A stretch of 64,000 nucleotides of DNA from Massilia sp. WG5 (GTDB lineage: Bacteria; Pseudomonadota; Gammaproteobacteria; Burkholderiales; Burkholderiaceae_D): positions 1,364,001 to 1,428,000 of the forward strand of contig NZ_CP012640.2 of NCBI RefSeq assembly GCF_001412595.2, read 5' to 3'. Position 1 is the first letter of the stretch. Each line of letters opens with the position of its first letter. Of this stretch, positions 1-7,929 are shown in pieces. The translations under genes and the position numbers were made by a program. Below the pieces are notes generated by a model, which saw nothing but the letters and a program-made list of their open reading frames with translations, was not told the DNA's origin and made no database searches.

Positions 1-35
1 CTCATGAGTGTGAATGTGATGCGCCGGCCCGCCGC

Positions 36-1565
36 TTATTTCAGGACACGCTGCGCAAGCATGACGATCGCGCCGGCCACCCCGATCCAGCCGAGCATCC
101 GGAAATAGTCGAGGCCCGCCAGCAGCGTCGCCTGCTGCGCCAGCGCCTGCGCCAGGCTGGCCGCGGCCATCGCCGTCGGCTGCGCGGCGCCGTGCCTGGC
201 CAGCGACTCGGCCAGCGCCTGAACGGCCTGGGCATACGCCGGGTCGCCGGCGACGAAGCGGCCGTTGAGCGCTGCGTAATGCATCGCGCTGCGCCCCTGC
301 AGTCCCGCCGTCGCCGCCGCGATGCCCAGGCTGGCCCCGAACTGCGCCAGCATGTTCTTCACCTGCTGGGCATGCGAGAACACCGTCTCGTGATGCTGGA
401 CTTCGCGGAAGGTATGCATGGCCGTCGTCGCCAGCACCAGCATCACGAATACGCCATAGCAGGCCAGCGCCGGCATGAAGTCGGTCCACAGATCGGCCTG
501 CGGGCTCAGGCTGCCGACGCGCCAGCCGAACACGGCCAGCGCCAGGAAACCGGCCAGGTAATACTTCTTCGCCGCGGGACGCCGCGGCAGGATCGCCTGC
601 ATCAGCGCCCAGGTCAGCACCGTGGCCGCCAGGCCGGCGGCCTGCACCGGGCCGATGGCTTCCCAGGCAAAGCCCAGCCCGCGCTGCAGGATGGCCGGCA
701 GCATGTAGTTGGTGGCGCCCATCAGCGTGTAGCACAGGGTGAACAGGCTGACCCCGCTCCAGTAGCGGGCATTGCGCAGCTCGCGCAGGTGCAGCAGCGG
801 CCGCTCGCCCCGGTGCATGGCATGCACGAAGCAGCCCAGCGCCAGCGCGCCGAGCGAGCCCGCCGCGACGAGCATCGTCAGGTCGCTGTAAAAATCGTAG
901 TACGAGCGCTGGAAGGCATACAGCATGAAGAAGCTGCCTGTCACCAGCGCCATCAGCAGCACCGGATGCGACTGGGTGCGCAGTTCGTGCGGCGGCACCC
1001 CGGCAGGCAGGCACACCAGGGCGAGCACGGCAATCAGGAGCGCGAGGACGACCAGGATCGCGAAAATCCACTGCCAGCCGCCGTTCGACACCGCCGCCGA
1101 TGCCAGGAACGCGCCGCCGGCGCTGCCTGCCGCCAGCGCGGTGGCGAAGAAACGGATGCCGGTGAAACGCGCCGGGCTGGGCGGGAACAGGTTGACCAGC
1201 ACCCTGGACGATGTCATGAAGGTGCCGCCGCCGAGCGCCATCACGAGGCGGCCGGCCGTGAACTGCCCGGTCGTTGCGCTCGACGCGCAGATGGCCGCCC
1301 CGCCGATGAAGACGAACAGGGAGCACAGCATGAAGCGCCGCCAGCCGAGGCGCTCGGCCAGCCAGCGCTGCTTGCTGATCACGGCGATCGCGACGCAGGC
1401 ATACATGGCGCTGACCAGGCTGAATTCCTCGGGCCCGGCGCCGATCCCGCCCATGATCGGCGCTGCCGCGAAGGCGATCATGCCGCTCTGCAGGTACTCG
1501 GTCGCAGTGAGCAGGAAGATCGTCAGCAGGAGCAGGCGCGGATGCGGCGGCGGTGCGATGTGCAT
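36..1565 (-). CDS. MFS drug efflux permease, DHA2 (EmrB-like) family
   Basis: This 509-residue, very hydrophobic protein is a proton-driven exporter of the inner membrane, expected to have about 14 membrane helices. The start is taken at the ATG whose complement lies at 1563-1565. An upstream in-frame extension would run into the adaptor gene and is Arg/Ser-rich, so it was rejected. The gene begins 7 bases after the HlyD adaptor stops, the classic EmrAB arrangement: the adaptor bridges the periplasm and this protein pumps. It is clearly paralogous to the pump at 32571-34007; both start with a TE/IEFLQSGM-type first helix and share the segments MG.IGA.PE and FSHAQQ.KNML. The substrate cannot be told from sequence. 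Family assignment is firm; substrate class (drugs, fatty acids or aromatic compounds) is open. Confidence 0.9.
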   Translation of the reverse strand: MHIAPPPHPRLLLLTIFLLTATEYLQSGMIAFAAAPIMGGIGAGPEEFSLVSAMYACVAIAVISKQRWLAERLGWRRFMLCSLFVFIGGAAICASSATTGQFTAGRLVMALGGGTFMTSSRVLVNLFPPSPARFTGIRFFATALAAGSAGGAFLASAAVSNGGWQWIFAILVVLALLIAVLALVCLPAGVPPHELRTQSHPVLLMALVTGSFFMLYAFQRSYYDFYSDLTMLVAAGSLGALALGCFVHAMHRGERPLLHLRELRNARYWSGVSLFTLCYTLMGATNYMLPAILQRGLGFAWEAIGPVQAAGLAATVLTWALMQAILPRRPAAKKYYLAGFLALAVFGWRVGSLSPQADLWTDFMPALACYGVFVMLVLATTAMHTFREVQHHETVFSHAQQVKNMLAQFGASLGIAAATAGLQGRSAMHYAALNGRFVAGDPAYAQAVQALAESLARHGAAQPTAMAAASLAQALAQQATLLAGLDYFRMLGWIGVAGAIVMLAQRVLK

Positions 1566-1572
1566 GGCGGTC

Positions 1573-2775
1573 CTACCTGGGGGCGCGCGTCCGGCCGCCC
1601 GCCGTGTTGGCGGCGATGATTTCCGCCACCAGCCTGTCCGCCGCCCCGCTCTCCCGCTCGAACACGCCGGTATGGTAGGACTGCGCTGCGGCCCGGCCGG
1701 CCGCCAGGCGCGGCCAGTCGCGCTTGTGCGTATCCACGCTGACCCGCATCGACAGGCCCAGCTGGAGCGGGTGGCGCGCCAGCTCGCGCGGGTCGAGCGC
1801 GATGCGAACCGGAACACGCTGGACGACCTTGATCCAGTTGCCGGTGGCATTCTGCGCCGGCATCAGCGAAAACGCATTCCCGGTGCCGGCCTCCTCCCCG
1901 ACCACGGCGCCGTGGTAGACCACGTCCCTGCCATAGGCGTCCGCGGTGAGCGTGACCGGCTGGCCGCTGCGGATATGCCGGAGCTGGGACTCCTTGAAGT
2001 TTGCCGTGACCCAGACGGTATCCACCGGCACGATCGCCATCAGGACCGCGCCGGCGGCCACCCGCTGCCCGACCTGGACGTTGCGCTTCGCGACAATCCC
2101 CGACACCGGCGCCGGGACCGAAGTGCGCGCCATCGCGACGTGGGCTTCCTTCAGCTGGGCCGCGGCGCCCATCACGTCCGGATGGGTGGCGATCGAGGTG
2201 CTGTCGACGTGCGCATGGTTGGCCTCGAACTGCTGCTCGCTCGACGCCAGCGCAGCCTGCGCGCTGCGCACGGCCTCGCGCGCATGGGCGAGGTCTTCGC
2301 CGGAGATCGCGCCGGAGTCGGCGAGCAGCGCGCGACGGTCGAAGTCCGACTGCACCTTGCTCAGCTCGGCCCGCCGCAGGTCGGCATTGGCCTGCATCTG
2401 CGCCGCCGACGCATACTGCGCCCGCACCTGGCGCACCGTCTTCGCCAGCAGCGCCGCGCTGCGCTCGAACGCAAGCCGGGAGTCGACCGCGTTCAGCCTG
2501 ACGAGTTCCTTGCCGGCCGCGACGCGGTCGGTATTGTCGGCGCCGATCGCGGTCACGGTGCCCGTGATCTGGGTCGTGACCTGCACCAGGTTACCCTCCA
2601 CGTAGGCGTCTTCCGTCACCTCGCGGTACTGCAGGTGCGACGACCAATAGGCGCCGTAGCCCGCTGCGGCCAGCAGCAAGGCGCCGGCCAGGCCGGCCGC
2701 CAGCAGCCTGTTGCGGCGCGGCGCCGGTCCGGCTGCGTTGGGCGGCGTTGCCGTTTTCTTGTCTTGTCGAGTCAT
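1573..2775 (-). CDS. HlyD/EmrA-family membrane fusion protein
   Basis: This 400-residue periplasmic adaptor of a tripartite efflux pump has one N-terminal membrane anchor (about residues 23-43). A barrel-sandwich half-motif follows (EDAYVEGNLVQVT), then a long Ala/Gln/Arg-rich alpha-helical hairpin (about 100-210). The second lipoyl half (APVSGIVAKRNVQVGQRV) and a beta-barrel domain with the family block ATGNWIKVVQRVPVRI complete it. The start is the ATG complementary to 2773-2775, which gives the normal short cytoplasmic tail. It precedes the MFS pump by 7 bases and follows the TRIC-like gene by 23, so the three are probably co-transcribed. No outer-membrane factor gene is seen here; one could lie left of the window, since a possible ATG for a leftward gene sits at bases 3-5. 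It is paralogous to the adaptor at 34032-35225. Confidence 0.92.
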   Translation of the reverse strand: MTRQDKKTATPPNAAGPAPRRNRLLAAGLAGALLLAAAGYGAYWSSHLQYREVTEDAYVEGNLVQVTTQITGTVTAIGADNTDRVAAGKELVRLNAVDSRLAFERSAALLAKTVRQVRAQYASAAQMQANADLRRAELSKVQSDFDRRALLADSGAISGEDLAHAREAVRSAQAALASSEQQFEANHAHVDSTSIATHPDVMGAAAQLKEAHVAMARTSVPAPVSGIVAKRNVQVGQRVAAGAVLMAIVPVDTVWVTANFKESQLRHIRSGQPVTLTADAYGRDVVYHGAVVGEEAGTGNAFSLMPAQNATGNWIKVVQRVPVRIALDPRELARHPLQLGLSMRVSVDTHKRDWPRLAAGRAAAQSYHTGVFERESGAADRLVAEIIAANTAGGRTRAPR

Positions 2776-2798
2776 GCTTTTATCCGGTTCGCGATCGC

Positions 2799-3443
2799 TC
2801 AGGAACCCTCGCCGATGCCGTCGTCGAAGGAACTGAGGTCGGCCTCCAGCACCGGCAGCGCCAGCGCAAAGCGGATCGCGAGCAGGCGCAGGGCGAAGCC
2901 GACCCCGATCGCGACGGCGGTGGCCAGACCGGCGCCGACACCCGCATGCAGCAGGCCGACGTACAGCATGCCGGCGACCAGCGAGACCGTCGCGTACAGG
3001 TCGCGCCGCAGCACCAGCGGCACCTGGTTGCACAGGACGTCGCGCAACAGGCCGCCGAACACCCCCGTCGTCATGCCCATCAGGATCACGACGACCACGC
3101 TGGCGCCGGTGCCGGCCGCGATATCGCAGCCGATGACGGTGAATGCCACCAGCCCGAGCGCGTCCATCCACAGGAACGCGGTCTTGAGCCGGTGCAGCCG
3201 GCGCGCCAGCAGCGCGGCGGCGATCGCGGCGCCGACCGTGAAGGCGAGGTATTCCGGGTGCGCCACCCAGCCGAGCGGATAGTGGCCGAGGATCATGTCG
3301 CGGACGGTTCCCCCGCCGAGCGCAGTCACCGTGCCCACCACGCACAGGCCGAACAGGTCCATGCGCCGCCGCATGCCCATCAGGGCGCCCGACGCCGCTT
3401 CGGCGGCAATGGCAATCAGGTAGATCGTGTGGAGTAAGCTCAT
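2799..3443 (-). CDS. TRIC/UPF0126-family membrane channel protein
   Basis: This 214-residue integral membrane protein has about seven helices arranged as two homologous halves. Each half carries the glycine-rich family signature: GGGTVRDMILG in the first (about residues 43-53) and GGLLRDVLCNQVP in the second (about 130-142). These match the UPF0126/YicG family, whose structures are trimeric cation channels related to eukaryotic TRIC. It is the first gene of the leftward efflux operon and is divergent from the LysR gene at 3585, with about 140 bases between them that probably hold both promoters. The physiological ion and the reason for linkage to an EmrAB pump are unknown. Confidence 0.88.
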   Translation of the reverse strand: MSLLHTIYLIAIAAEAASGALMGMRRRMDLFGLCVVGTVTALGGGTVRDMILGHYPLGWVAHPEYLAFTVGAAIAAALLARRLHRLKTAFLWMDALGLVAFTVIGCDIAAGTGASVVVVILMGMTTGVFGGLLRDVLCNQVPLVLRRDLYATVSLVAGMLYVGLLHAGVGAGLATAVAIGVGFALRLLAIRFALALPVLEADLSSFDDGIGEGS

Positions 3444-3584
3444 TCGGACAGGGGAGGATCGGTAGGCTTGCCTTGCCCCGGCGCGCGCCGTCGCGTGCCG
3501 GGGAGTAGCTCAGCCATGTTAAGATTCCACCGTTAATGTGTCCAATGCATTATTTTTGTTAATATCATTCTTTTTACGAATACA

Positions 3585-4484
3585 TTGAACATCAAGCAAC
3601 TGGAACACCTGCTGGCCGTCGCCCGGACGGGCTCCTTCAGCCGCGCCGCCGAACGCCTGTTCATCACCCAGTCGGCGCTGAGCCGCAGCATCCAGAGCCT
3701 CGAAGAAGACCTGGGTGCGCCGCTGTTCGACAGGATCGGCAAGCGCAATGAACTGACCCCGCTGGGGAAGGACGTGGTCGCGCGCGCCGGCCGGCTGGTG
3801 CGCGATGCCGACGAGCTGCGCCGCAGCGTGGAGCTGTTCAAGCAGGGAGACGGCGGCGCCATGCGCATCGGGATGGGCCCGGGGCCCGCCGCCGTCCTGA
3901 TGACGCCGCTGCTATGCCATATGGCGGAGCAGCATCCGAAAGTCCAGGTCGGCATCACGCGCGGGTCGACCGAACTGCAATTGATGCAACTGCGCGCGAA
4001 CCAGCTGGACGCACTGGTCGTCGACGCGCGCAGCATCGTCCCGGCGGCCGACCTGCTGGTCGAATCCCTGGGCGAATTGCGCACCTGTTTCGTGTGCCGT
4101 GCCGGCCATCCGCTGGCCGGACTGGCGAGCGTGACACTGGCGCAGGCGCTCGCCTACCCCATTGCGTCCGCGCCCTTGTCGGATGAGATCGCGCGCCTGC
4201 TGGTCGACCTCTACGGCCCCGGCGCCAATCCGGAACACATGACGACCCTGCAGTGCGAGGACGTGGCCAGCCTGATCACCGCGGTGGAGCGTTCGCAGGC
4301 GGTGTTCCTGGGCCTGGCCGCGGCGGCGCGCGAGGGTATCGAGGCCGGGAGGCTGGTCGAACTGCCGGTGCGGCCCAGGCTCGAAGCGAATGCGCGGTTT
4401 GCGCATGTCACGCTGGCCGGGCGCACCGAGGCGCCCGTGATGGCGGTATTCCGCCGGTTCGCTGCGCGGGTCCTGCATGATTGA
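3585..4484 (+). CDS. LysR-family transcriptional regulator (TTG start)
   Basis: This 299-residue regulator has an N-terminal winged helix-turn-helix (MNIKQLEHLLAVARTGSFSR, recognition helix around residues 27-48) and a C-terminal effector domain with two Rossmann-like lobes. The TTG at 3585 is preferred because it gives the exact LysR N-terminus. No in-frame ATG exists until about residue 92, which would remove the whole HTH. No clear Shine-Dalgarno sequence precedes it, so expression is probably low. It is divergent from the TRIC-efflux genes, which are its most likely targets by the usual LysR arrangement. A downstream unknown gene starts 18 bases after its stop. Confidence 0.9.
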   Translation: MNIKQLEHLLAVARTGSFSRAAERLFITQSALSRSIQSLEEDLGAPLFDRIGKRNELTPLGKDVVARAGRLVRDADELRRSVELFKQGDGGAMRIGMGPGPAAVLMTPLLCHMAEQHPKVQVGITRGSTELQLMQLRANQLDALVVDARSIVPAADLLVESLGELRTCFVCRAGHPLAGLASVTLAQALAYPIASAPLSDEIARLLVDLYGPGANPEHMTTLQCEDVASLITAVERSQAVFLGLAAAAREGIEAGRLVELPVRPRLEANARFAHVTLAGRTEAPVMAVFRRFAARVLHD

Positions 4485-4502
4485 ATCAGACGAAGGCCAT
4501 AC

Positions 4503-4901
4503 ATGAAACAGCAGAAGTTATGGGTGGAGCCCGTGGGCGACATCATCATTGCCCGCATCCGCGGGACGTGCACGGAAGACTTGCTGAAGGCGTGCCAGGA
4601 GCGGGTCATCGAGCTGACGAAGGATACGCGGCAGGTAAAGGTGCTGTACGACACGCTGGAAATGGACGTGCCGAGCGTCGAGGTCACCCTGGTCCAGCAG
4701 GGCCTGGAGTCGGATGCATGGCGGCGCTTCGGCCCGCTCCCTTTGCGCCGCGCGATCCTGGTGTCGAATACCCGTGTCGCCTACTTGTCGCGTATTGCGT
4801 TCGGCGAGCACGGCGAGGGAGCGTACCGCGTGTTTTATAAGGATATGGCCGGCGCGATGCGATGGCTGGACGAACCGGTGCAGGCGGCTGTCCAGTCCTG
4901 A
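4503..4901 (+). CDS. Small SpoIIAA/STAS-like protein of unknown function
   Basis: This 132-residue soluble protein has no signal peptide or membrane segment. The alternation of short beta strands and helices (WVEPVGDIIIARIRG, then an acidic helix, then VKVLYDTLEM) and the ending helix AMRWLDEP resemble the SpoIIAA-like/STAS fold seen in many small proteobacterial proteins. That resemblance is by pattern only. It starts 18 bases after the LysR gene and probably shares its transcript. It ends just before an inverted-repeat element that separates it from the convergent GntR gene. No function is proposed. Confidence 0.75.
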   Translation: MKQQKLWVEPVGDIIIARIRGTCTEDLLKACQERVIELTKDTRQVKVLYDTLEMDVPSVEVTLVQQGLESDAWRRFGPLPLRRAILVSNTRVAYLSRIAFGEHGEGAYRVFYKDMAGAMRWLDEPVQAAVQS

Positions 4902-4914
4902 TTCCGGCGAGCCT

Positions 4915-4982
4915 GAGAGCCCTGACAAAACCTCCATGGCTGCGTTGCAGCGCCTCGCTCCGGAGGTTTTGTCAGGGGCTCC
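4915..4982. repeat. Interspersed inverted-repeat element, copy 1 (short form)
   Basis: A near-perfect inverted repeat of about 20 bases per arm (GAGAGCCC.TGACAAAACCTCC against its complement ending near 4982) surrounds the core GCTGCGTTGCAGCGCCTCGC. The same core and very similar arms occur in the opposite orientation at 38473-38577. It lies between convergent genes, and its right arm supplies the last codons and TGA stop of the GntR gene (4972-4974). It may act as a bidirectional transcription stop, although it lacks a long T-tract. Confidence 0.75.
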
Positions 4983-5682
4983 AAGGATGCCGCTCGCAGA
5001 AGGCCTTCACCGTGCTGAAATTCGCATCGATGTGCGCCTCCAATGCCCGCACGGCGCCGTCCACGTCCCGTTCCAGCGCCGATTTGAATATCGCCGCATG
5101 TTCGTCATGGACCCTGCCCGGCCTGGCGGAATGCGTGATCGTCAGGTAGCGATACCGTTCCGCCTGCCGGTACAACAGCCCGATCATGTAGCGTAGCCAG
5201 CGCGACGGGCAGGCGCCGATCAAGGCCTCATGGAACTCCCGGTTGCGTGCGTCCCACTCTGCCGCGCTGTCCTTTTTCACGCTGCCCCGGCTCCTCTCCA
5301 TCTGGTCCAGGCTGTGATACGCAGCGACCACGCCGGCCTCCCATGCCGCATCGCCTTCCGCGATCGATTGCCTGAGCGCTTCGCACTCGAGCAGGATGCG
5401 CTGCCGTGTGATGTCGCCGAGGTCGTCCAGTGAAATCGGCGTGACGTAGAAGCCGCGCTGGCCTTCACTGACCACCAGCGCATCCGACAACAACAGGGAC
5501 AAGGCCTCGCGCAGCGTTCCCGCGCCGATGCCATAGTCGCCCTTCAGGTGCTCGACGCGCAGCTTGGTGCCGGGCGCCAGCCTGCCTTCGATGATGTCGC
5601 GGCGCAGCCGCAGGTAGCTTGCTTCGACCAGGGTGCGCGGCTGCGCCGGGCATTCCGTGAACGCGTACTCAAACTTGCGCAT
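4972..5682 (-). CDS. GntR/FadR-type (FCD) regulator, AphS-like
   Basis: This 236-residue regulator has an N-terminal winged HTH (LVEASYLRLRRDIIEGRLAPG, then LREALSLLLSDALV, about residues 18-75). A C-terminal all-helical FCD ligand domain (about 90-225) has the expected metal-binding acidic and histidine positions, such as FHEAL. Its ATG overlaps the end of the sigma-54 activator gene by 14 bases, so the two are translationally coupled. In Comamonas phenol clusters a GntR repressor (AphS) sits beside the activator AphR and silences the phenol genes. The same role is inferred here from family and position. The final codons and stop come from the inverted-repeat element at 4915-4982. Confidence 0.9.
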   Translation of the reverse strand: MRKFEYAFTECPAQPRTLVEASYLRLRRDIIEGRLAPGTKLRVEHLKGDYGIGAGTLREALSLLLSDALVVSEGQRGFYVTPISLDDLGDITRQRILLECEALRQSIAEGDAAWEAGVVAAYHSLDQMERSRGSVKKDSAAEWDARNREFHEALIGACPSRWLRYMIGLLYRQAERYRYLTITHSARPGRVHDEHAAIFKSALERDVDGAVRALEAHIDANFSTVKAFCERHPWSP

Positions 5683-7369
5683 GGTGCTCGCGGCTGTCGC
5701 AGGCGCCCGGCTCGCAGCGCTTCATGCGGTAGCTGAGCTGCGGCCGGGTCATCCCGAGCAGGCGCGCCGCCCCGGAGAGATTGCCTTTGCAGCGCGCGAC
5801 CGCTTCGCGCAACACCATGTTTTCCACCTCCTCCAGCGATAGTCCGCTGGCCAGGATCTGCTCGCACAGCGCCGCTTCCTGCACCTGGCCGCAGTCTTCG
5901 AGCGCTCCGCTCCCGTCGATCCCGACCGGCTCATCCGCAAGCGGCACGAAATTCGGAAACAGGTCGTCGCATTCGATCGAGTCCCCCTGCGTCGCCAGAA
6001 TCACGCCGCGCTCGATCATGTTCTCCAGTTCGCGCACGTTGCCCGGCCAGTTGTGCGCCAGCAGCGCCTGCATCGCGCGATCGGTAAGGCCCGAGACACG
6101 CTTCTGGTGCAGCGCGCAGAACTTCTCGACCATCGTCGTCACCATCGACGGAATGTCGCTGCGCCGCTCGCGCAGGGGCGGAATCTCGATCGGATAGACG
6201 TTCAGCCGGTAGTACAGGTCGGCCCGGAAGCGCCCGGCCTTGACTGCTTCCGGCAGGTCCACGTTGGTGGCCGCGACGATCCTGACATCGACCTTGCGCG
6301 GCCGGTCGTCGCCAAGACGCTCGATTTCCCCTTCCTGCAGCGCGCGCAGGAGCTTGGCCTGCGAGGCCAGCGGCAGTTCCCCCAGCTCGTCCAGGAACAG
6401 GGTGCCGCCGTCGGCGCGTTCGAACTTGCCCGCCCGCGAACTCGCAGCGCCGGTGTAGGCCCCCTTCTCCACCCCGAACAGCTCGGCCTCGATCAGGTCG
6501 TGCGGCAGCGCCGCGCAGTTGATGGCGACAAAGGGCTTGTCGGCGCGCCGGCTGCGCTGATGGATCGCGCGCGCGAAGCGCTCCTTGCCGACCCCGGTCT
6601 CGCCGGACAACAGCACCGTGACGCTGGTCTCCGCCGCTTTCTCGACCAGGCGAGAGGCCCGGCGGAAGGCGGGCGATTCGCCGATCATGTCTTCCCAGTT
6701 CCGGCAGGTCTTGAGGCTGCTGCGCAGCACCTCGACCTGGGACGACAGTTCCAGCAACTGGGAGACGATCGACTCGGGCTCGAAGTACCGCATGTACAGC
6801 TCGGCGTCGGGCCACTCCTCGACCGGCTTGCCGACGATGCGGCACTCGTCGTGCGAGCAGGCGATGCACTTGGTTTCCTTGAACAGGATGAAGCGGCCCA
6901 TGAACGCGGAGGTGTATCCGGAGGCATAGCCGGTCAGGCTCCAGCACACGGGATCGTGCTGGAGCCCGAAGGCTTTCATGTGGGCGTCGGCCTCCCAGGA
7001 ATTGCGCCAAATGAATTCGCCGCGCAACTCGCCCTTTTCGGCATCCATCTCGACCTGCACCGGAATCACCTGCACCCCGCCCTCCAGCATGTGCATTTGG
7101 GGGCCGGTGGCAAAGGCTTCTTCCAGTGACATCGTGCCGCGGATCTTGCGGGCCAGCTCCGCATCGCGCTTGCCCGACGCATAGCCCATCCGCGTGAACA
7201 TCCGGCGCGTGTATTCCTCCCCCACCGTATTCATCATTTCCTCGCGCAGGCTCGCGAGGGAGGCCGCATGCAGCAGCAGCATGCGGCTCTCCGACAGCCA
7301 GATCGAACCGTCTTCCGCCGAAAAACGGATCAGGCGGCGCAGGTCCAGGTCCTGGGGATACTTGATCAT
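5669..7369 (-). CDS. dmpR: Phenol-responsive sigma-54 activator, DmpR/XylR family
   Basis: This 566-residue protein is an enhancer-binding activator for RNA polymerase with sigma-54. Residues about 20-200 form the XylR_N/V4R aromatic-sensing domain, with the Cys-rich tail [10 protein letters not shown] near 170. A linker follows, then the AAA+ domain (about 235-470) with Walker A GETGVGKE, the sigma-54 contact loop written GAYTGA (the commoner form is GAFTGA), and Walker [10 protein letters not shown] Fis-type HTH ends the protein ([20 protein letters not shown]). In this family phenols bind the N-domain directly and relieve its block on the ATPase. A good ribosome site (GAGGAGACAAG) precedes the ATG. 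It is divergent from the phenol operon, whose -24/-12 promoter and candidate activator sites lie between the two. Confidence 0.95.
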   Translation of the reverse strand: MIKYPQDLDLRRLIRFSAEDGSIWLSESRMLLLHAASLASLREEMMNTVGEEYTRRMFTRMGYASGKRDAELARKIRGTMSLEEAFATGPQMHMLEGGVQVIPVQVEMDAEKGELRGEFIWRNSWEADAHMKAFGLQHDPVCWSLTGYASGYTSAFMGRFILFKETKCIACSHDECRIVGKPVEEWPDAELYMRYFEPESIVSQLLELSSQVEVLRSSLKTCRNWEDMIGESPAFRRASRLVEKAAETSVTVLLSGETGVGKERFARAIHQRSRRADKPFVAINCAALPHDLIEAELFGVEKGAYTGAASSRAGKFERADGGTLFLDELGELPLASQAKLLRALQEGEIERLGDDRPRKVDVRIVAATNVDLPEAVKAGRFRADLYYRLNVYPIEIPPLRERRSDIPSMVTTMVEKFCALHQKRVSGLTDRAMQALLAHNWPGNVRELENMIERGVILATQGDSIECDDLFPNFVPLADEPVGIDGSGALEDCGQVQEAALCEQILASGLSLEEVENMVLREAVARCKGNLSGAARLLGMTRPQLSYRMKRCEPGACDSREHHAQV

Positions 7370-7434
7370 CTTGTCTCCTCACGCGAGTCCCCAAGGCACC
7401 CGCAAAAATCTCGATATTTTTTGTTTTCCTGATT

Positions 7435-7450
7435 TTAACCATTTCATCAG
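7435..7450. promoter_or_regulatory. Candidate distal upstream activator site for the DmpR-like protein
   Basis: TTAACCATTTCATCAG agrees at 11 of 16 positions with the XylR/DmpR-family palindrome TTGATCAATTGATCAA. Its left 10 bases (7435-7444) are the exact reverse complement of 7483-7492 in the second candidate site. It lies roughly 180-200 bases upstream of the -24 box, in the usual range for this family. This is a by-eye match, not a scored one. Confidence 0.5.
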
Positions 7451-7476
7451 CCCATCAGGCAAGCGAAAAGTGTGAA

Positions 7477-7492
7477 ATCACCAAATGGTTAA
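7477..7492. promoter_or_regulatory. Candidate proximal upstream activator site for the DmpR-like protein
   Basis: ATCACCAAATGGTTAA agrees at 10 of 16 positions with the same palindromic consensus and pairs with the distal site as an inverted repeat (TTAACCATTT / AAATGGTTAA). The two centres are 42 bases apart, about four helical turns, so both would face the same side of DNA. It ends 140 bases before the -24 element. Confidence 0.5.
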
Positions 7493-7631
7493 CATTCCCC
7501 CAGCGAAACATTTGACGCTGCATCGCAGCATCCAGCGCCCTTCCAGACGCCCTATTCCATAGGCGGTCTTCCCCTGTTGCGGCGCATGAGACGGTGATCG
7601 TTTTCACGCCTGGCGAGGCCTGGCAACGGGC

Positions 7632-7647
7632 TGGCACGCGGCTTGCA
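7632..7647 (+). promoter_or_regulatory. Sigma-54 (-24/-12) promoter of the phenol operon
   Basis: TGGCACG-N4-TTGCA is an essentially perfect sigma-54 promoter: the invariant GG and GC are correctly spaced (TGGC, 7 bases, TTGC). Transcription should start about a dozen bases further on, giving a short leader before the dmpK ATG at 7684, with the ribosome site AGGAGA at 7673-7678. Its partner activator is encoded divergently at 5669-7369. Confidence 0.92.
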
Positions 7648-7683
7648 AATATCCCATGCAAAACACACACACAGGAGACAGGC

Positions 7684-7929
7684 ATGCACCCGGATACCCA
7701 CCCCGGGCCCGTGATGGACGTCGGCAAGCGCTACGTCCGCATCACCGGCGCCCACGACGGATTCGTCGAATTCGACTTCGCCATCGGCGATCCCGACATC
7801 ACCGTCGAACTGATCCTGCCCCGGACAGCCTTTGACGAGTTCTGCCGCGCGAACCAGGCCGTGCAGCTTCAGACGATGACCCACAACAGTCCGCAACAGA
7901 CGAGGACGACCAGCGAGGAGATGACATGA
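7684..7929 (+). CDS. dmpK: Phenol hydroxylase assembly protein DmpK
   Basis: This 81-residue small protein is first in the phenol operon. In the characterised systems DmpK/PhhK is not part of the working enzyme but binds the oxygenase and helps make its active iron-loaded form. The sequence has the typical body KRYVRITG...FVEFDFAIGDP followed by FDEFCRANQA. The ATG at 7684 is chosen because AGGAGACAGGC precedes it; a longer frame starting upstream would span the promoter. The stop overlaps the dmpL start (ATGA at 7926), giving coupled translation. Confidence 0.92.
   Translation: MHPDTHPGPVMDVGKRYVRITGAHDGFVEFDFAIGDPDITVELILPRTAFDEFCRANQAVQLQTMTHNSPQQTRTTSEEMT

Noticed and set aside
1..35. 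Start of a further leftward gene at bases 3-5
   Set aside because: Only a bare ATG is visible before the window ends. It might be an outer-membrane factor gene, but there is not enough sequence to support a feature.
4915..4982. Ordinary intrinsic terminator
   Set aside because: The stem is strong, but there is no T-run after it in either direction, and a second dispersed copy exists, so it is reported as a repeat with possible terminator function.
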